DNA of 64,000 nucleotides from Pricia mediterranea (GTDB lineage: Bacteria; Bacteroidota; Bacteroidia; Flavobacteriales; Flavobacteriaceae). Positions 26,392 through 36,177 of this stretch are shown here, piece after piece (position 1 is the stretch's first letter; each line of letters begins with the position of its first letter). The translations under genes were made by a program, and so were the position numbers. Where the stretch lies: positions 4,066,001 through 4,130,000 of the forward strand of contig NZ_JAVTTP010000001.1 of assembly GCF_032248455.1 (NCBI RefSeq), written 5' to 3'. The notes under the pieces were generated by a model, which searched no databases, was not told the DNA's origin, and was given only the letters and a program-made list of their open reading frames with translations.

Positions 26392-28308
26392 ATGAGTAAG
26401 ATTATAGGAATTGATTTGGGTACGACCAACTCCTGCGTTTCCGTGATGGAGGGTAATGAGCCGGTGGTAATACCCAACGCGGAAGGAAAGCGGACTACCC
26501 CGTCCGTCATCGCTTTTGTAGAAGGCGGTGAAATTAAGGTGGGCGATCCCGCCAAACGACAGGCGGTGACGAATCCCGAAAAAACGATTTATTCCATCAA
26601 GCGTTTTATGGGGAACAAATACTCCGAATCCGAGAAGGAAGCCAAAAGAGTTCCCTATAAAGTGGTCAAAGGCGACAACAATACGCCAAGAGTAGTTGTC
26701 GACGACCGTAAATATACGCCTCAGGAGCTTTCCGCCATGATACTTCAAAAAATGAAGAAGACGGCCGAGGATTATTTGGGACAGGATGTGACCCGAGCGG
26801 TCGTAACCGTGCCTGCATACTTCAACGACTCGCAGCGTCAGGCCACCAAAGAAGCCGGCGAGATTGCGGGATTGACCGTAGAGCGAATTATCAACGAACC
26901 GACTGCGGCTTCATTGGCATACGGACTCGACAAGAAAGAGACCGACCAAAAAGTGGCCGTGTTCGATTTCGGTGGTGGTACCCATGACGTTTCCATCCTT
27001 GAGTTGGGTGACGGGGTCTTCGAAGTACTTTCTACCGAGGGCGATACCCACTTGGGTGGTGACGATGTCGATCAAAAGATTATCGATTGGTTGGCCGAAG
27101 AATTTAAAAAGGATGAGGATATCGACCTGCGTGACGATGCCATGGCGCTGCAACGTTTAAGGGAAGCTGCGGAAAAAGCGAAAATCGAATTATCTTCTTC
27201 TGCACAGACCGAGATCAATTTGCCCTACGTAACCGCGACCGCTTCAGGTCCCAAGCACTTGGTACGTACCCTGACCCGTTCGAAGTTCGAGCAATTGATC
27301 GACGATTTGGTCAAACGCACCATCGAACCGTGTAAGAATGCGTTAAAGGCAGCGGGACTCTCAAAAAGTGATATCGACCAAGTCATTTTGGTGGGGGGAT
27401 CTACCAGAATACCTGCCGTACAGGAGGCCGTTGAAAAGTTCTTCGGAAAAAAACCATCAAAAGGAGTGAATCCCGATGAAGTTGTGGCCATCGGTGCCGC
27501 GATTCAGGGCGGGGTCTTGACCGGAGATGTTAAAGATGTATTGCTATTGGATGTTACGCCGTTATCCTTGGGTATCGAAACTATGGGAAGCGTAATGACA
27601 AAACTGATAGAGGCCAACACCACGATTCCGACGAAAAAATCACAGGTGTTCTCTACGGCTGCCGATAACCAGCCTTCTGTTGAGATTCACGTGTTACAGG
27701 GCGAGCGCCCCATGGCGACGGACAATAAAACGATAGGGCGATTCCATTTAGACGGAATTCCCCCCGCGCCACGAGGAACGCCACAGATCGAGGTGACTTT
27801 CGACATTGATGCAAACGGTATCATCAAGGTTTCCGCGACCGATAAGGCGACCGGTAAATCACAGGACATCCGTATCGAGGCGTCTTCAGGATTGACCGAA
27901 GAGGAAATCAAGAAGATGAAGGCCGAGGCGGAGGCCAACGCGGAATCCGACAAGCAGGCGAAGGAAACTGCCGACAAGCTCAACGAGGCCGATAGCATGA
28001 TTTTCCAGACCGAGAAGCAATTGAAGGAATTCGGGGACAAGCTTTCCGATGATAAGAAAAAGCCGATCGAAGAGGCCTTGGAGGAACTGAAAAAAGCCCA
28101 CGAGAGCAAAGATTTGGCCCAGATTACGCCAGCTTTGGAAAAAATCAACGAGGCTTGGAAAGTAGCTTCCGAAGAGATGTACAAGGCCCAGGCCGATGCG
28201 CAGCAAGCGGGTGGACCTTCCGACAACGGACAGGATACCGCCGACGCAGGTCCGGATGCCAAACAAGGCGACGACGTCGAGGATGTAGATTTCGAAGAGG
28301 TGAAGTAG
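26392..28308 (+). CDS. dnaK: Chaperone Hsp70 (DnaK)
   Basis: A 638-residue ATP-dependent chaperone. The N-terminal phosphate loop [11 protein letters not shown], the [12 protein letters not shown] signature (a variant of DLGGGTFDVS) and [13 protein letters not shown] mark the ATPase domain (about 1-385). The linker [12 protein letters not shown] leads to the substrate-binding domain, and the tail ends in the EEVK-like acidic sequence that docks co-chaperones. dnaJ and grpE are not in the window. No CIRCE box is seen upstream, so HrcA control is unlikely from this DNA. Confidence 0.98.
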   Translation: MSKIIGIDLGTTNSCVSVMEGNEPVVIPNAEGKRTTPSVIAFVEGGEIKVGDPAKRQAVTNPEKTIYSIKRFMGNKYSESEKEAKRVPYKVVKGDNNTPRVVVDDRKYTPQELSAMILQKMKKTAEDYLGQDVTRAVVTVPAYFNDSQRQATKEAGEIAGLTVERIINEPTAASLAYGLDKKETDQKVAVFDFGGGTHDVSILELGDGVFEVLSTEGDTHLGGDDVDQKIIDWLAEEFKKDEDIDLRDDAMALQRLREAAEKAKIELSSSAQTEINLPYVTATASGPKHLVRTLTRSKFEQLIDDLVKRTIEPCKNALKAAGLSKSDIDQVILVGGSTRIPAVQEAVEKFFGKKPSKGVNPDEVVAIGAAIQGGVLTGDVKDVLLLDVTPLSLGIETMGSVMTKLIEANTTIPTKKSQVFSTAADNQPSVEIHVLQGERPMATDNKTIGRFHLDGIPPAPRGTPQIEVTFDIDANGIIKVSATDKATGKSQDIRIEASSGLTEEEIKKMKAEAEANAESDKQAKETADKLNEADSMIFQTEKQLKEFGDKLSDDKKKPIEEALEELKKAHESKDLAQITPALEKINEAWKVASEEMYKAQADAQQAGGPSDNGQDTADAGPDAKQGDDVEDVDFEEVK

Positions 28309-28333
28309 CCTGTCCTGAGGCGTAGCCGAAGGG
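28309..28333. repeat. REP-like palindrome fragment behind dnaK
   Basis: Starting at the base after the dnaK stop, CCTGTCCTGAGG then CGTAGCCGAAGGG resembles an intergenic repeat word (CTTCGGCTACGCTCAGGA on the other strand) that I recall from many bacterial genomes. Only one copy is in this window. Confidence 0.4.
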
Positions 28334-28428
28334 TTGATTTTGAAGAAATGATTCAAGCACAATTCTACTGGATGGTGTGTTGAACCAAATCGAAGTCATA
28401 CATTAGGTCGCCGTAGCGTTACACATTC

Positions 28429-28464
28429 AAACCCGTCAAGTTTTAAAAACTTGACGGGTTTTTT
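28429..28464 (+). terminator. Rho-independent terminator behind dnaK
   Basis: AACCCGTCAAGTTTT pairs with AAAACTTGACGGGTT almost perfectly over about 15 bp, followed by TTTTTT. The flanking A and T runs could let it work in both directions. Confidence 0.85.
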
Positions 28465-28513
28465 ATGGCGTTTACCTTCCGGGTCGAGCAATCCAATTTT
28501 CCAACCTCCAGGG

Positions 28514-28567
28514 AAGAACTATTTTTGTTCAAAGTTTTGTTAAAAACATTAAACAAAAATAGTTCTT
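28514..28567. promoter_or_regulatory. 16-bp perfect inverted repeat upstream of the fasciclin gene
   Basis: Left arm 28514-28529 (AAGAACTATTTTTGTT) and right arm 28552-28567 are exact reverse complements around a 22-base A/T-rich spacer. The left arm contains TATTTTTG (28520-28527), a TAnnTTTG -7 match on the plus strand, mirrored on the minus strand. The right arm ends 52 bases before the start codon. It is either a large operator over the promoter or a leader hairpin. Confidence 0.55.
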
Positions 28568-28619
28568 TTCCTTTTTAAGTTGTTCTATCTTGTGCATCGA
28601 ACATAAAATTGTAAGGATT

Positions 28620-29177
28620 ATGAAAAAGTTAATTTTAAATGGTTTAGCAGTTGTAATGGCTATAGGGGCTTACGCGACCCCAACAGGAGTGGAAAATCAG
28701 CCACCAAAGAACGGTAAAGTCGAACTGCAAGACACACCCACTATTGTCGGTGTAGCATCTGGAAATGATGACTTTAGTACTTTGGTCGCGGCAGTCAAGG
28801 CTGCGGACCTAGTTGAGACCCTGAGTTCTGATGGACCTTTCACGGTCTTCGCTCCAACCAATTCTGCCTTTGGGGCCTTGCCGGACGGGACTGTAGAAAC
28901 ACTTTTAAAGCCTGAGAACAAGCAAAAACTGACTTCTATATTGACGTATCACGTGGTTTCAGGGAAGGTTATGGCAGCCGATGTCGTAAAAGCAATTAAA
29001 GACAATAATGGGAAATATATGGTCGACACCGTGCAAGGCAACAAGTTGACTTTCTCCCTTGACGGCCAGAATGTAGTCCTTACCGATGCTAAAGGAGGTA
29101 CCGCTACAGTAGCTATGGCAGATGTTGACGCTTCCAATGGTGTCATCCATGCTATTGATTCGGTGGTCATGCCGTAA
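28620..29177 (+). CDS. Fasciclin-domain (FAS1) exported protein
   Basis: A 185-residue protein with a signal peptide (MKKLILNG..., cut near AYA) and one FAS1 domain (about 45-185). FAS1 hallmarks are the H1 box FTVFAPTNSAF and the H2-like TASNGVIHAID (here VDASNGVIHAIDSVVMP), with conserved YHVV between. FAS1 proteins mediate adhesion or matrix contacts at the cell surface. I chose the ATG at 28620 over an upstream start because it gives a proper signal peptide and follows AAGGA. A terminator follows at 29261-29286. Confidence 0.92.
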   Translation: MKKLILNGLAVVMAIGAYATPTGVENQPPKNGKVELQDTPTIVGVASGNDDFSTLVAAVKAADLVETLSSDGPFTVFAPTNSAFGALPDGTVETLLKPENKQKLTSILTYHVVSGKVMAADVVKAIKDNNGKYMVDTVQGNKLTFSLDGQNVVLTDAKGGTATVAMADVDASNGVIHAIDSVVMP

Positions 29178-29260
29178 CAAGGAATTTAGGTATATGGCTC
29201 GTTTAAAAATTCTCGGTTTCAAGCAAAAAGTATAAACGAGTTCACATTGTAAATACAGAA

Positions 29261-29286
29261 ACGTCCCAATTTTGGGACGTTTTTTC
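29261..29286 (+). terminator. Rho-independent terminator behind the fasciclin gene
   Basis: AACGTCCCAA pairs with TTGGGACGTT (10-bp perfect stem, 2-base loop at the centre) and is followed by a T run. It cleanly separates the fasciclin gene from the next gene. Confidence 0.85.
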
Positions 29287-29337
29287 TTTGGTACAGCTTT
29301 TGTCTTGAGTTGAAGTAATAAATCCTAATTTTGCGGC

Positions 29338-30267
29338 ATGTTTATAAGACACTTTTTCTACTTTCTCTTGCTAACCTTGGTTTTGCCATCCGTTATGACA
29401 TCCCAAGAAATCAAAATTTTCACGCTATCCGATTTTGAGCTGAGCGGAAATGTGAAGTCCTGCCAGGTCATAGCGGGCTACGGAAAAGAGGAGTATCATT
29501 TCGATTCCTACGGTAGACTGACCAAGATCGTCATCCGTTTCAACGATTTTGACCGTGAAACCACCTATTATAAATATCGCAACGATGAGCTGATAGAAAA
29601 AAGGGTCGAGAATTACAGGGACAATGCCTTTGACAAAGCGACCTCAATTGCGAATTTTTATACCATCGATACCACAGACACCAGAAAAGTAACCGAAAAA
29701 ATAGTGTCTTACACCGAGCGTTTGCTGGAACAGAACGTGTATCGTTACAATGCGGGGGGACAGCTGGTTAGAATGACCCGAACGGATAACGACGGAACCG
29801 ATATCAATAGTTTCAGTTATGATAGTATCGACAATAAAAAAACGATGACCCAAACTTTGAACGGGAACCCGCTCAAAACCGTTCAGTCATGGAACGAAAA
29901 ATCAGAAGCAGGCTCGGTACTGGAGCTTAAGACAATCAAAAAATATTTTGAGGGAACGCTAAATACGAAGTCTCACGAGGTGTATAACGCAGATAACGAA
30001 TTGATTTTGAAAGCAGATTCCCTTTACGATTCCTCAACCGAAAAATGGATTCCCCAACGTCAAATCAGTTATAGCTATGATGAGAACGGATTATTGGCCA
30101 AAGAGAAGACTACCCGGGGCAACACGGTGAGCACCAAAGAATATATCTACCAGTTCGACGGTACTGAAAACAATAATTGGGTCAAGGAAATTATCACTCC
30201 TGACAATACTTACAAAACCAGAAAGATAAACTATTTCGAAGCCAAAGACACACCGAAGCAGGAATAG
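29338..30267 (+). CDS. Exported hypothetical protein with YD-like repeats
   Basis: A 309-residue protein with a Sec signal peptide (hydrophobic to about VMTSQ). The body has repeated strand-turn units resembling the YD/RHS pattern: YHFDSYGRLTKI, YRYNAGGQLVRMTR, YSYDENGLLAKEKT, each with an aromatic-acidic pair and a G-[RQL]-L core. The repeats are few and irregular, so this is a small YD-like beta protein rather than an RHS toxin. It has no catalytic motif and no linked immunity gene. Function unknown. Confidence 0.65.
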   Translation: MFIRHFFYFLLLTLVLPSVMTSQEIKIFTLSDFELSGNVKSCQVIAGYGKEEYHFDSYGRLTKIVIRFNDFDRETTYYKYRNDELIEKRVENYRDNAFDKATSIANFYTIDTTDTRKVTEKIVSYTERLLEQNVYRYNAGGQLVRMTRTDNDGTDINSFSYDSIDNKKTMTQTLNGNPLKTVQSWNEKSEAGSVLELKTIKKYFEGTLNTKSHEVYNADNELILKADSLYDSSTEKWIPQRQISYSYDENGLLAKEKTTRGNTVSTKEYIYQFDGTENNNWVKEIITPDNTYKTRKINYFEAKDTPKQE

Positions 30268-30283
30268 GCCACGTTGCGAAATT

Positions 30284-30715
30284 TTAGCACGAAGAATCGG
30301 CAATTATTTTCAACTTCCCGTCAATTCTTTTGAAAATAATCATAAAAGTACCGTTACGATCCCCACTATCTAGAGAAAGAAAATATTGTCCCATCACATA
30401 ATACGCGTCCGCATTGATTTTCGTAATGGCATCGATCTTGAAATTTAAGGCACCCGTATCCTTTTTGGTCGGGTATCCGCTTTTATAGTTGTCCAAGGTA
30501 GTCTGCCAACCGCGGGTAATTTTTCCTCCGCTGTAGTAGGTTAGGGAGTCGGACTCCCAATAGCCCTCCATAAATCCTTCCAGATCATTGTTCGACCAGG
30601 CCTTGCGCTGTTGGTCGAGAATGGATTTGATCGTTTCCACATCTTTGTTTTGGGCGGATGATACATGGGTAGATACAAGAAGTAAAAGGGCTATAGAGAG
30701 CGTCCTGATTTTCAT
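30284..30715 (-). CDS. Exported NTF2-like (DUF4440) protein
   Basis: A 143-residue protein with signal peptide (LSIALLLLVSTHVSSA) and a single DUF4440/SnoaL-like domain: a helix with IKSILDQQRKAWSNNDLEGFMEGYW, then strands containing TYYSGGKITRGW and the closing FKRIDGKLKIIAD. Periplasmic or surface location is inferred. It is convergent with the YD-like gene and lies downstream of the sigma factor gene on the same strand, 116 bases away. Role unknown. Confidence 0.8.
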   Translation of the reverse strand: MKIRTLSIALLLLVSTHVSSAQNKDVETIKSILDQQRKAWSNNDLEGFMEGYWESDSLTYYSGGKITRGWQTTLDNYKSGYPTKKDTGALNFKIDAITKINADAYYVMGQYFLSLDSGDRNGTFMIIFKRIDGKLKIIADSSC

Positions 30716-30831
30716 ATAGGGTAAGTTTTAAGACAGATAAAGTTGAACGGACAATGATAAACTGGCGATTTTCGTTGTTTACTCCTGTTTCTTTAAATTA
30801 TCCTGACCAAGTTGTGCGGCGGGTGACATTG

Positions 30832-31392
30832 TCAATTCGTTAACTGCTCCTTATGATCGTTCGCTTTTTGCCTTAGAATTACGAAGGCCTTGGTAATATG
30901 GTATTCAATAGTTTTCTTAGTCACATTCAAGTGGTCGGCGATTTCACCGTTGGTACAACCTTCTTCCTTACTCATTAAAAATATCTTTTTACACTTTGGG
31001 GGCAAGTTCTGAATTTCTCGCTGTACGAAGCAAAGTAGTTTTTCCAAAAGAGCATCATCCTTTGGTGTAATCCGCTCCATCTCTTCCATGTACTTTTGTT
31101 CCAGGGTGGTGACCGACTTCTGTCTTCTGTACTGGTCGATAAATTCGTTATGTACGGAACGATAGAGAAAGCTCTTGATGGTAAATTCCGTTTTCAGACT
31201 ACGGCGTCGTTCCCAGGTTCTAATAAAGACATTCTGTACAATGTCTTCCGCCTTGCTCTTATCCTTTACCAAACTTTGGACATAGCAGCAAAGACGATGA
31301 TGGTATGTATCAACCAGATAGGCATAGGCTTTTTCATTCCCCTTCTTTAGCTGGCGCATCAAGAACGTATTGTCGTTAAATCCGATTTCCAT
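30832..31392 (-). CDS. FecI-type ECF RNA polymerase sigma factor
   Basis: A 186-residue ECF sigma factor of the Bacteroidota sigma-70 (FecI-like) family. Region 2 is at about 8-80 (DIVQNVFIRTWERR) and region 4 helix-turn-helix at about 125-176 (GCTNGEIADHLNVTKKTIEYH). The frame runs open 60 codons further upstream with a hydrophobic, unconserved stretch, so I start at the ATG at 31392. It is divergent from fecR with a 151-base gap. With the STN-bearing SusC it forms a trans-envelope signalling set. Confidence 0.9.
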   Translation of the reverse strand: MEIGFNDNTFLMRQLKKGNEKAYAYLVDTYHHRLCCYVQSLVKDKSKAEDIVQNVFIRTWERRRSLKTEFTIKSFLYRSVHNEFIDQYRRQKSVTTLEQKYMEEMERITPKDDALLEKLLCFVQREIQNLPPKCKKIFLMSKEEGCTNGEIADHLNVTKKTIEYHITKAFVILRQKANDHKEQLTN

Positions 31393-31543
31393 GGTTGTGA
31401 AATAGACAATATTAAGACTTCGAACAACTAAAATTAATAAAAAAAATATCAAATAATTTAGGGTTGATGTAATTTCTTGCGTAATAACTGCAGAACCCTT
31501 ATATGAAAAACCGATTAGAAAGCAGTTCCGAAAACAACATATA

Positions 31544-32548
31544 ATGGGTGAATACGATTCCGAGAAGGTCAAGCAAAGACTATTAAAAAGAATCCGTCAA
31601 GACAAGCGTGACCTGCTAAAAAGACGTGCGTTAAGGGCATTTCAATATACCGTTGTGGGACTTGTGTGCTTGGGACTTGGATACGGATACTATACCATGT
31701 CTGCCCCACATCAAGATGTACGGATGCTAAATCACGGGAATGAAATCGTGCTGCAGCAATCCGACGGGTCCTATAAGGCCATCCGAGATAATATCAACAC
31801 CTCGATAAGGAGCAAAAATGGCCGTCGGATAGGATTCCTAAAAGGGAATCAACTGCTATACTACGGTACACCGACCACCGAAGAATTAGGCTTTAACACC
31901 CTTAGCGTACCTTATAAAAAACAATTTAAATTGATATTGGGCGATGGCACTAAAGTCCATCTCAATGCGGGCACTACCTTAAAATATCCAGTGCAGTTCA
32001 AAAGTGGAAGTGAGCGCGAGGTTTTTTTGGATGGAGAAGGTTATTTCGAAGTTGCAAGGGATCAAGAACATCCTTTTATCGTGAATACGAACGCCTTGAA
32101 CATACAGGTTTTGGGGACAGAGTTCAACGTATCAGCGTATTCGGATGATGTCAACATCAGCACGGTACTAGTAGAAGGATCAGTAGGGTTTTTTGAAAGG
32201 GATGAAACATTCGATGCAATAAAAAGTCAAAGATTAGATCCCGGGCACATCGCAAATTGGCAAAAGAAAGACGGCTCAATGCAAATAGAAGAAACGGATA
32301 CAGACCTTTACACGGGGTGGATGGAGGGAAAAATAATTTTTAACCACACTCCGTTCAAGAAAATCCGCAAAATATTAGAGAGAAATTACAATGTTGTGAT
32401 TTCCAATGGGTATGAAGAACTTGACGAGGTAAGATTTACGGCCAGTTTCGATACGGAGACCATTGAACAGGTCTTACACACATTCAGTAAAAATTATCCA
32501 ATGCGCTATACGGTCGACGACCGCGAAATAGTTATCAAAAAGCCTTAA
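31544..32548 (+). CDS. FecR-family anti-sigma factor
   Basis: A 334-residue single-pass inner-membrane protein. A basic cytoplasmic N-terminal part (1-32) precedes a transmembrane helix (about 33-52). In the periplasm lie the FecR domain (KLILGDGTKVHLNAG, about 125-230) and a C-terminal DUF4974 domain (about 267-334, with FKKIRKILERNYNV). It should hold the neighbouring sigma factor until the STN domain of SusC signals ligand. It is followed 120 bases later by susC. The N-terminal region is short for a full anti-sigma domain, as is common in this family. Confidence 0.9.
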   Translation: MGEYDSEKVKQRLLKRIRQDKRDLLKRRALRAFQYTVVGLVCLGLGYGYYTMSAPHQDVRMLNHGNEIVLQQSDGSYKAIRDNINTSIRSKNGRRIGFLKGNQLLYYGTPTTEELGFNTLSVPYKKQFKLILGDGTKVHLNAGTTLKYPVQFKSGSEREVFLDGEGYFEVARDQEHPFIVNTNALNIQVLGTEFNVSAYSDDVNISTVLVEGSVGFFERDETFDAIKSQRLDPGHIANWQKKDGSMQIEETDTDLYTGWMEGKIIFNHTPFKKIRKILERNYNVVISNGYEELDEVRFTASFDTETIEQVLHTFSKNYPMRYTVDDREIVIKKP

Positions 32549-32668
32549 ACCAGGCATTCTATGAATGGATTTTTAAAAGAAAGAACAAATCGGAAAATGC
32601 TGCCACATTCCCGATAGACTTTAGAGTGATTCACAACTATAGTTAACCATCTAAATGTACACAAAGAT

Positions 32669-35600
32669 ATGAAAAACACAATCAAGAAGATAGGAGGCTA
32701 CGCCATCTATCCGTTGAAGTTCCATCAAAAAATGAAACTCTGCTTTTACCTTTTCGCCATCGTATTTTTTCAAGCCCAGGGCAGCCCCTCCGAAGACACA
32801 AAAATCACGTTGACCTTGAAAAATGCCAGCATTGAAACGGTGCTTCAAAAAATCGAAACCTTAACGGAGTTTAAGATTTTGTACAACGACGACCAGATTG
32901 ATTACAAACGAAAAGTGACTGTCGAATATGTCGATGAAACCGTAATGAAGATCCTGAGCGAACTGTTTGCGGACACCCCGGTAACTTTTGAGATTTTTGA
33001 AAGCCAAATTATTTTAACGAGAACTTTGCCCGTGGTCGCTAACGAGGAAGTAGAGCAAACCGCACAAAACGTACAACAGGAAGTTTCGGGCAAGGTTACC
33101 GATGCTAATGGGGCGCCTATACCTGGGGTCTCGGTACTGGAAAAAAATACGACGAACGGAACTGCCACCGATTTCGAGGGCAACTACACCATAGCAACAG
33201 GTTCAAATGCTACTTTGGTCTTCAGCGCCTTGGGTTTCGGAACCAAGGAAGTCGTCGTGGGACAGTCATCAACGATTGACGTAAGTCTAGAAGAAGATTC
33301 CCAAGCCTTGGATGAAGTGGTGGTAACAGCGCTGGGTATCAAACAGGAAACCCGTAAACTGGGATATGCGGTCGCCAAAGTAGATGCCGAGGAGGTAAAC
33401 GTCAACCGATCTTCCAATTTCATGAATTCATTACAGGGCAAGGTTGCCGGGGTCAACGTATCAGCCTTGGGCACCGGACCCGGGGGATCTTCTAAAGTAC
33501 GAATACGCGGACAATCCTCCATTTCGGGCACCAACAATCCGCTTATTGTAGTGAACGGGGTGCCCATCGATAATACCAGTTTCGGCACTAATATCGGTAG
33601 TAGTGGTAGCAGTGGGGAGTTGGGTACCAGTAGTGGCGGGGTTACCTCCGATGGTGGGGATGGATTTTCCAGTATCAATCCCGATGATATAGAGAGTATG
33701 ACCGTCTTAAAAGGAGCTACGGGTGCTGCACTTTACGGCTCGCGGGCCAAGGATGGCGTTATCATGATTACGACCAAGACCCGTGGCAGCGGTCAAGGTA
33801 TCGGTGTGGCCTATACCATTAGCGTTGCCGATCAAAATCCTCTGGATTTTACCGATTACCAGTACGAATATGGCCAAGGGGAGAACGGGGTACGGCCGAC
33901 CTCGGCGAATCCCACTTCGGGGCAATGGTCCTTCGGTGAAAAATTCCAACCGGGAATGACGCAAGTTTTATATGACGGATTGGTATTGCCCTATGAGCCG
34001 GTATACGACAGGGTTAAAAAGTTCTATCGCCATGGGCTCGATGTGACGAACTCGATTTCACTTTCCGGCGGTGGGGACAAAGGCGGTTTTAACCTGTCGA
34101 TGTCCAATCTCGACAGTAGAGGAATCACGCCCAACAATGAGTTCAAAAGGATAACGGCCAGTCTAGGTGCTACTTATAATTTATCGGAAAAGCTGTCCTT
34201 TACAACGAACATTAACTATTCCAACGAAAAGAATACGAACCCCCCCAACGTCGGCCAGCAAGACAATACTATTCCGGTATCCCTATTTAATGTGGCCAAT
34301 TCGATGCCCTTGGATGTTTGGAAGGCGAATGCTTTCGACGAAAATGGTAATGAAATTGTATACTCCCGTTTCCGAAACAGGACCAACCCCTATTTTGTAT
34401 TGGCCAAACAGTTCAACAATATCACAAGGGACCGTGTGTTCGGAAATGCATCCTTTAAATATAATTTCTTTCCGTGGCTTTTTGGGCAGGTAAGGGCCGG
34501 GCAGGATTATTGGTCCCGAGACCAGGATTATAATGGATTTCCAACGGGACAGGCGTCCAGGCCGCCAGCACCCGATGGTTTTGTCAATGGTACCTACACG
34601 CAGGAGGTGCGCCGGTTTCGGGAAACGAATGTTGATTTTCTATTGTCCGCAACAAAAGATTTTGGGGAGGATTTCGGGTTCGGACTGACTTTGGGCGGAA
34701 ACAAAATGAAAAGAGTATCTAAATTGAACCGGGTAAACGTTACCGATTTCATCATAAGGGATCTGTATACGGTACAGAACGGTAGGGTAAAAGACCCCAT
34801 TTTCAATCTTTCGGAAAGGGGAGTAAATTCTTTGTACGGTACTCTGGATCTTTCTTACAAGGAAACCCTTTATTTAAACGGGACATTGCGGAATGACTGG
34901 TTCACTACCTTGTCTCCTGAAAATAGAAGTATTTTATATCCTTCGGTATCCGCGAGCTATGTGTTTTCCAATAACTTTGGGGATTCCAGTTGGTTGTCAT
35001 TTGGTAAGTTACGGGCTGCTTATGCAGAAGTGGGCAGTGATACCGACGTGCCTCCCTATTCCGATGTGTTGTTCTACAGCATAAATGCCAATCTCTTCGC
35101 CAATTCCGAAGGACAAGTACAGCCCGTGGCCGGAGCGAACACCAGCACCCTGCCCAATCCCAATCTAAAACCCGCCCGCGTTACCGAGGCCGAGGTAGGT
35201 CTGGATCTTCGAATGTTCGATTCTCGGTTAAACCTCGACCTGAGCGTGTACCGAAAGACTACTTTAGATCAAATTATCCCGGCACAGATATCGAATACCT
35301 CGGGGTTTGAGAATACGCTTATCAATAGTGGTGAGAGCCGCAGTGATGGGGTAGAGGCGTTGCTGACCTTGGTGCCGATCCGTAACGAGGATTTTCGTTG
35401 GGACCTTACTTTTAATACTTCGTACAACAAGACTAAGGTAATAAGCCTGTTAACGGATGAGCCCGGTGAAAGCATCGTGGTCGGTTCACATGCCTTCAAC
35501 GGATTTCTATACCAAGTAGTGGGAGAGGAAATCGGTCAATTGGCCGGTTTCGGTTACAAATTGGATGACCAAGGCCGCCAGATTTTTGCCGATGACGGAA

Positions 35601-36166
35601 GACCCCTCCGTTCCGACGATATTGTCTTCTTCGGTAGTGCCTTGCCCCGATGGATCGGAGGTATAACAAACACTTTCCGCTATAAGAATTTCAATGCATC
35701 CTTCTTGGTGGATTTTAAACTAGGCGGCAAAATGATTTCAGGTACGAATTTTAATGCTACCCGTCACGGACTTCACAAACAGACCCTGCCCGGAAGGGAT
35801 ACCGGGGTAGTTGGGGTTGGGGTGAATGAAGCGGGAGATACCAATACGGTAGCTACCGAATCCCAGACCTATTGGGAAGTGATACGCTCGCAACAGCTTA
35901 TCGAGCCCATCGTTTATGATAGCGGTTTTTGGAAATTGCGACAGTTGACCCTTGGTTACGACTTTGGTGGGCTTCTCTCCGAAAACGCATTGGTAGAAGG
36001 AGTAACGCTAAGTTTGTTCGCAAACAATCTGTTTATCATAAAAAAATGGGTGCCCAACATCGACCCCGATTCCTTCGGATATAGTTCGGACAACGTTTCG
36101 GGACTTGAGTCTACCGGGGTTCCGACGACCCGTACTATCGGTTTTAACCTCAACTGCAAATTTTAA
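32669..36166 (+). CDS. SusC/RagA-type TonB-dependent transporter with STN domain
   Basis: A 1165-residue outer-membrane transporter powered by TonB. In order: signal peptide (about 1-37), STN signalling domain (about 46-118), carboxypeptidase-regulatory-like domain (about 138-210, GKVTDANGAPIPGVSV), SusC signature DEVVVTALGIKQETRKLGYAV (215-235), plug domain (to about 370) and the C-terminal barrel ending in aromatic F. The STN domain indicates ligand signalling to FecR. It is followed 11 bases later by susD, with which it would form the lidded SusCD uptake complex. Ligand inferred from neighbours to be a sugar acid or oligomer. Confidence 0.95.
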   Translation: MKNTIKKIGGYAIYPLKFHQKMKLCFYLFAIVFFQAQGSPSEDTKITLTLKNASIETVLQKIETLTEFKILYNDDQIDYKRKVTVEYVDETVMKILSELFADTPVTFEIFESQIILTRTLPVVANEEVEQTAQNVQQEVSGKVTDANGAPIPGVSVLEKNTTNGTATDFEGNYTIATGSNATLVFSALGFGTKEVVVGQSSTIDVSLEEDSQALDEVVVTALGIKQETRKLGYAVAKVDAEEVNVNRSSNFMNSLQGKVAGVNVSALGTGPGGSSKVRIRGQSSISGTNNPLIVVNGVPIDNTSFGTNIGSSGSSGELGTSSGGVTSDGGDGFSSINPDDIESMTVLKGATGAALYGSRAKDGVIMITTKTRGSGQGIGVAYTISVADQNPLDFTDYQYEYGQGENGVRPTSANPTSGQWSFGEKFQPGMTQVLYDGLVLPYEPVYDRVKKFYRHGLDVTNSISLSGGGDKGGFNLSMSNLDSRGITPNNEFKRITASLGATYNLSEKLSFTTNINYSNEKNTNPPNVGQQDNTIPVSLFNVANSMPLDVWKANAFDENGNEIVYSRFRNRTNPYFVLAKQFNNITRDRVFGNASFKYNFFPWLFGQVRAGQDYWSRDQDYNGFPTGQASRPPAPDGFVNGTYTQEVRRFRETNVDFLLSATKDFGEDFGFGLTLGGNKMKRVSKLNRVNVTDFIIRDLYTVQNGRVKDPIFNLSERGVNSLYGTLDLSYKETLYLNGTLRNDWFTTLSPENRSILYPSVSASYVFSNNFGDSSWLSFGKLRAAYAEVGSDTDVPPYSDVLFYSINANLFANSEGQVQPVAGANTSTLPNPNLKPARVTEAEVGLDLRMFDSRLNLDLSVYRKTTLDQIIPAQISNTSGFENTLINSGESRSDGVEALLTLVPIRNEDFRWDLTFNTSYNKTKVISLLTDEPGESIVVGSHAFNGFLYQVVGEEIGQLAGFGYKLDDQGRQIFADDGRPLRSDDIVFFGSALPRWIGGITNTFRYKNFNASFLVDFKLGGKMISGTNFNATRHGLHKQTLPGRDTGVVGVGVNEAGDTNTVATESQTYWEVIRSQQLIEPIVYDSGFWKLRQLTLGYDFGGLLSENALVEGVTLSLFANNLFIIKKWVPNIDPDSFGYSSDNVSGLESTGVPTTRTIGFNLNCKF

Positions 36167-36177
36167 AGTATAAAACG

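Noticed and set aside
29300-29338. Possible promoter directly before the YD-like gene
   Set aside because: The -7-like box falls almost on the start codon and its exact spacing is uncertain, so transcription would begin at or after the ATG.
31393-31572. N-terminal extension of the sigma factor with a hydrophobic segment
   Set aside because: ECF sigma factors have no membrane segment. The extension overlaps the fecR start and ends exactly at a conserved Met.
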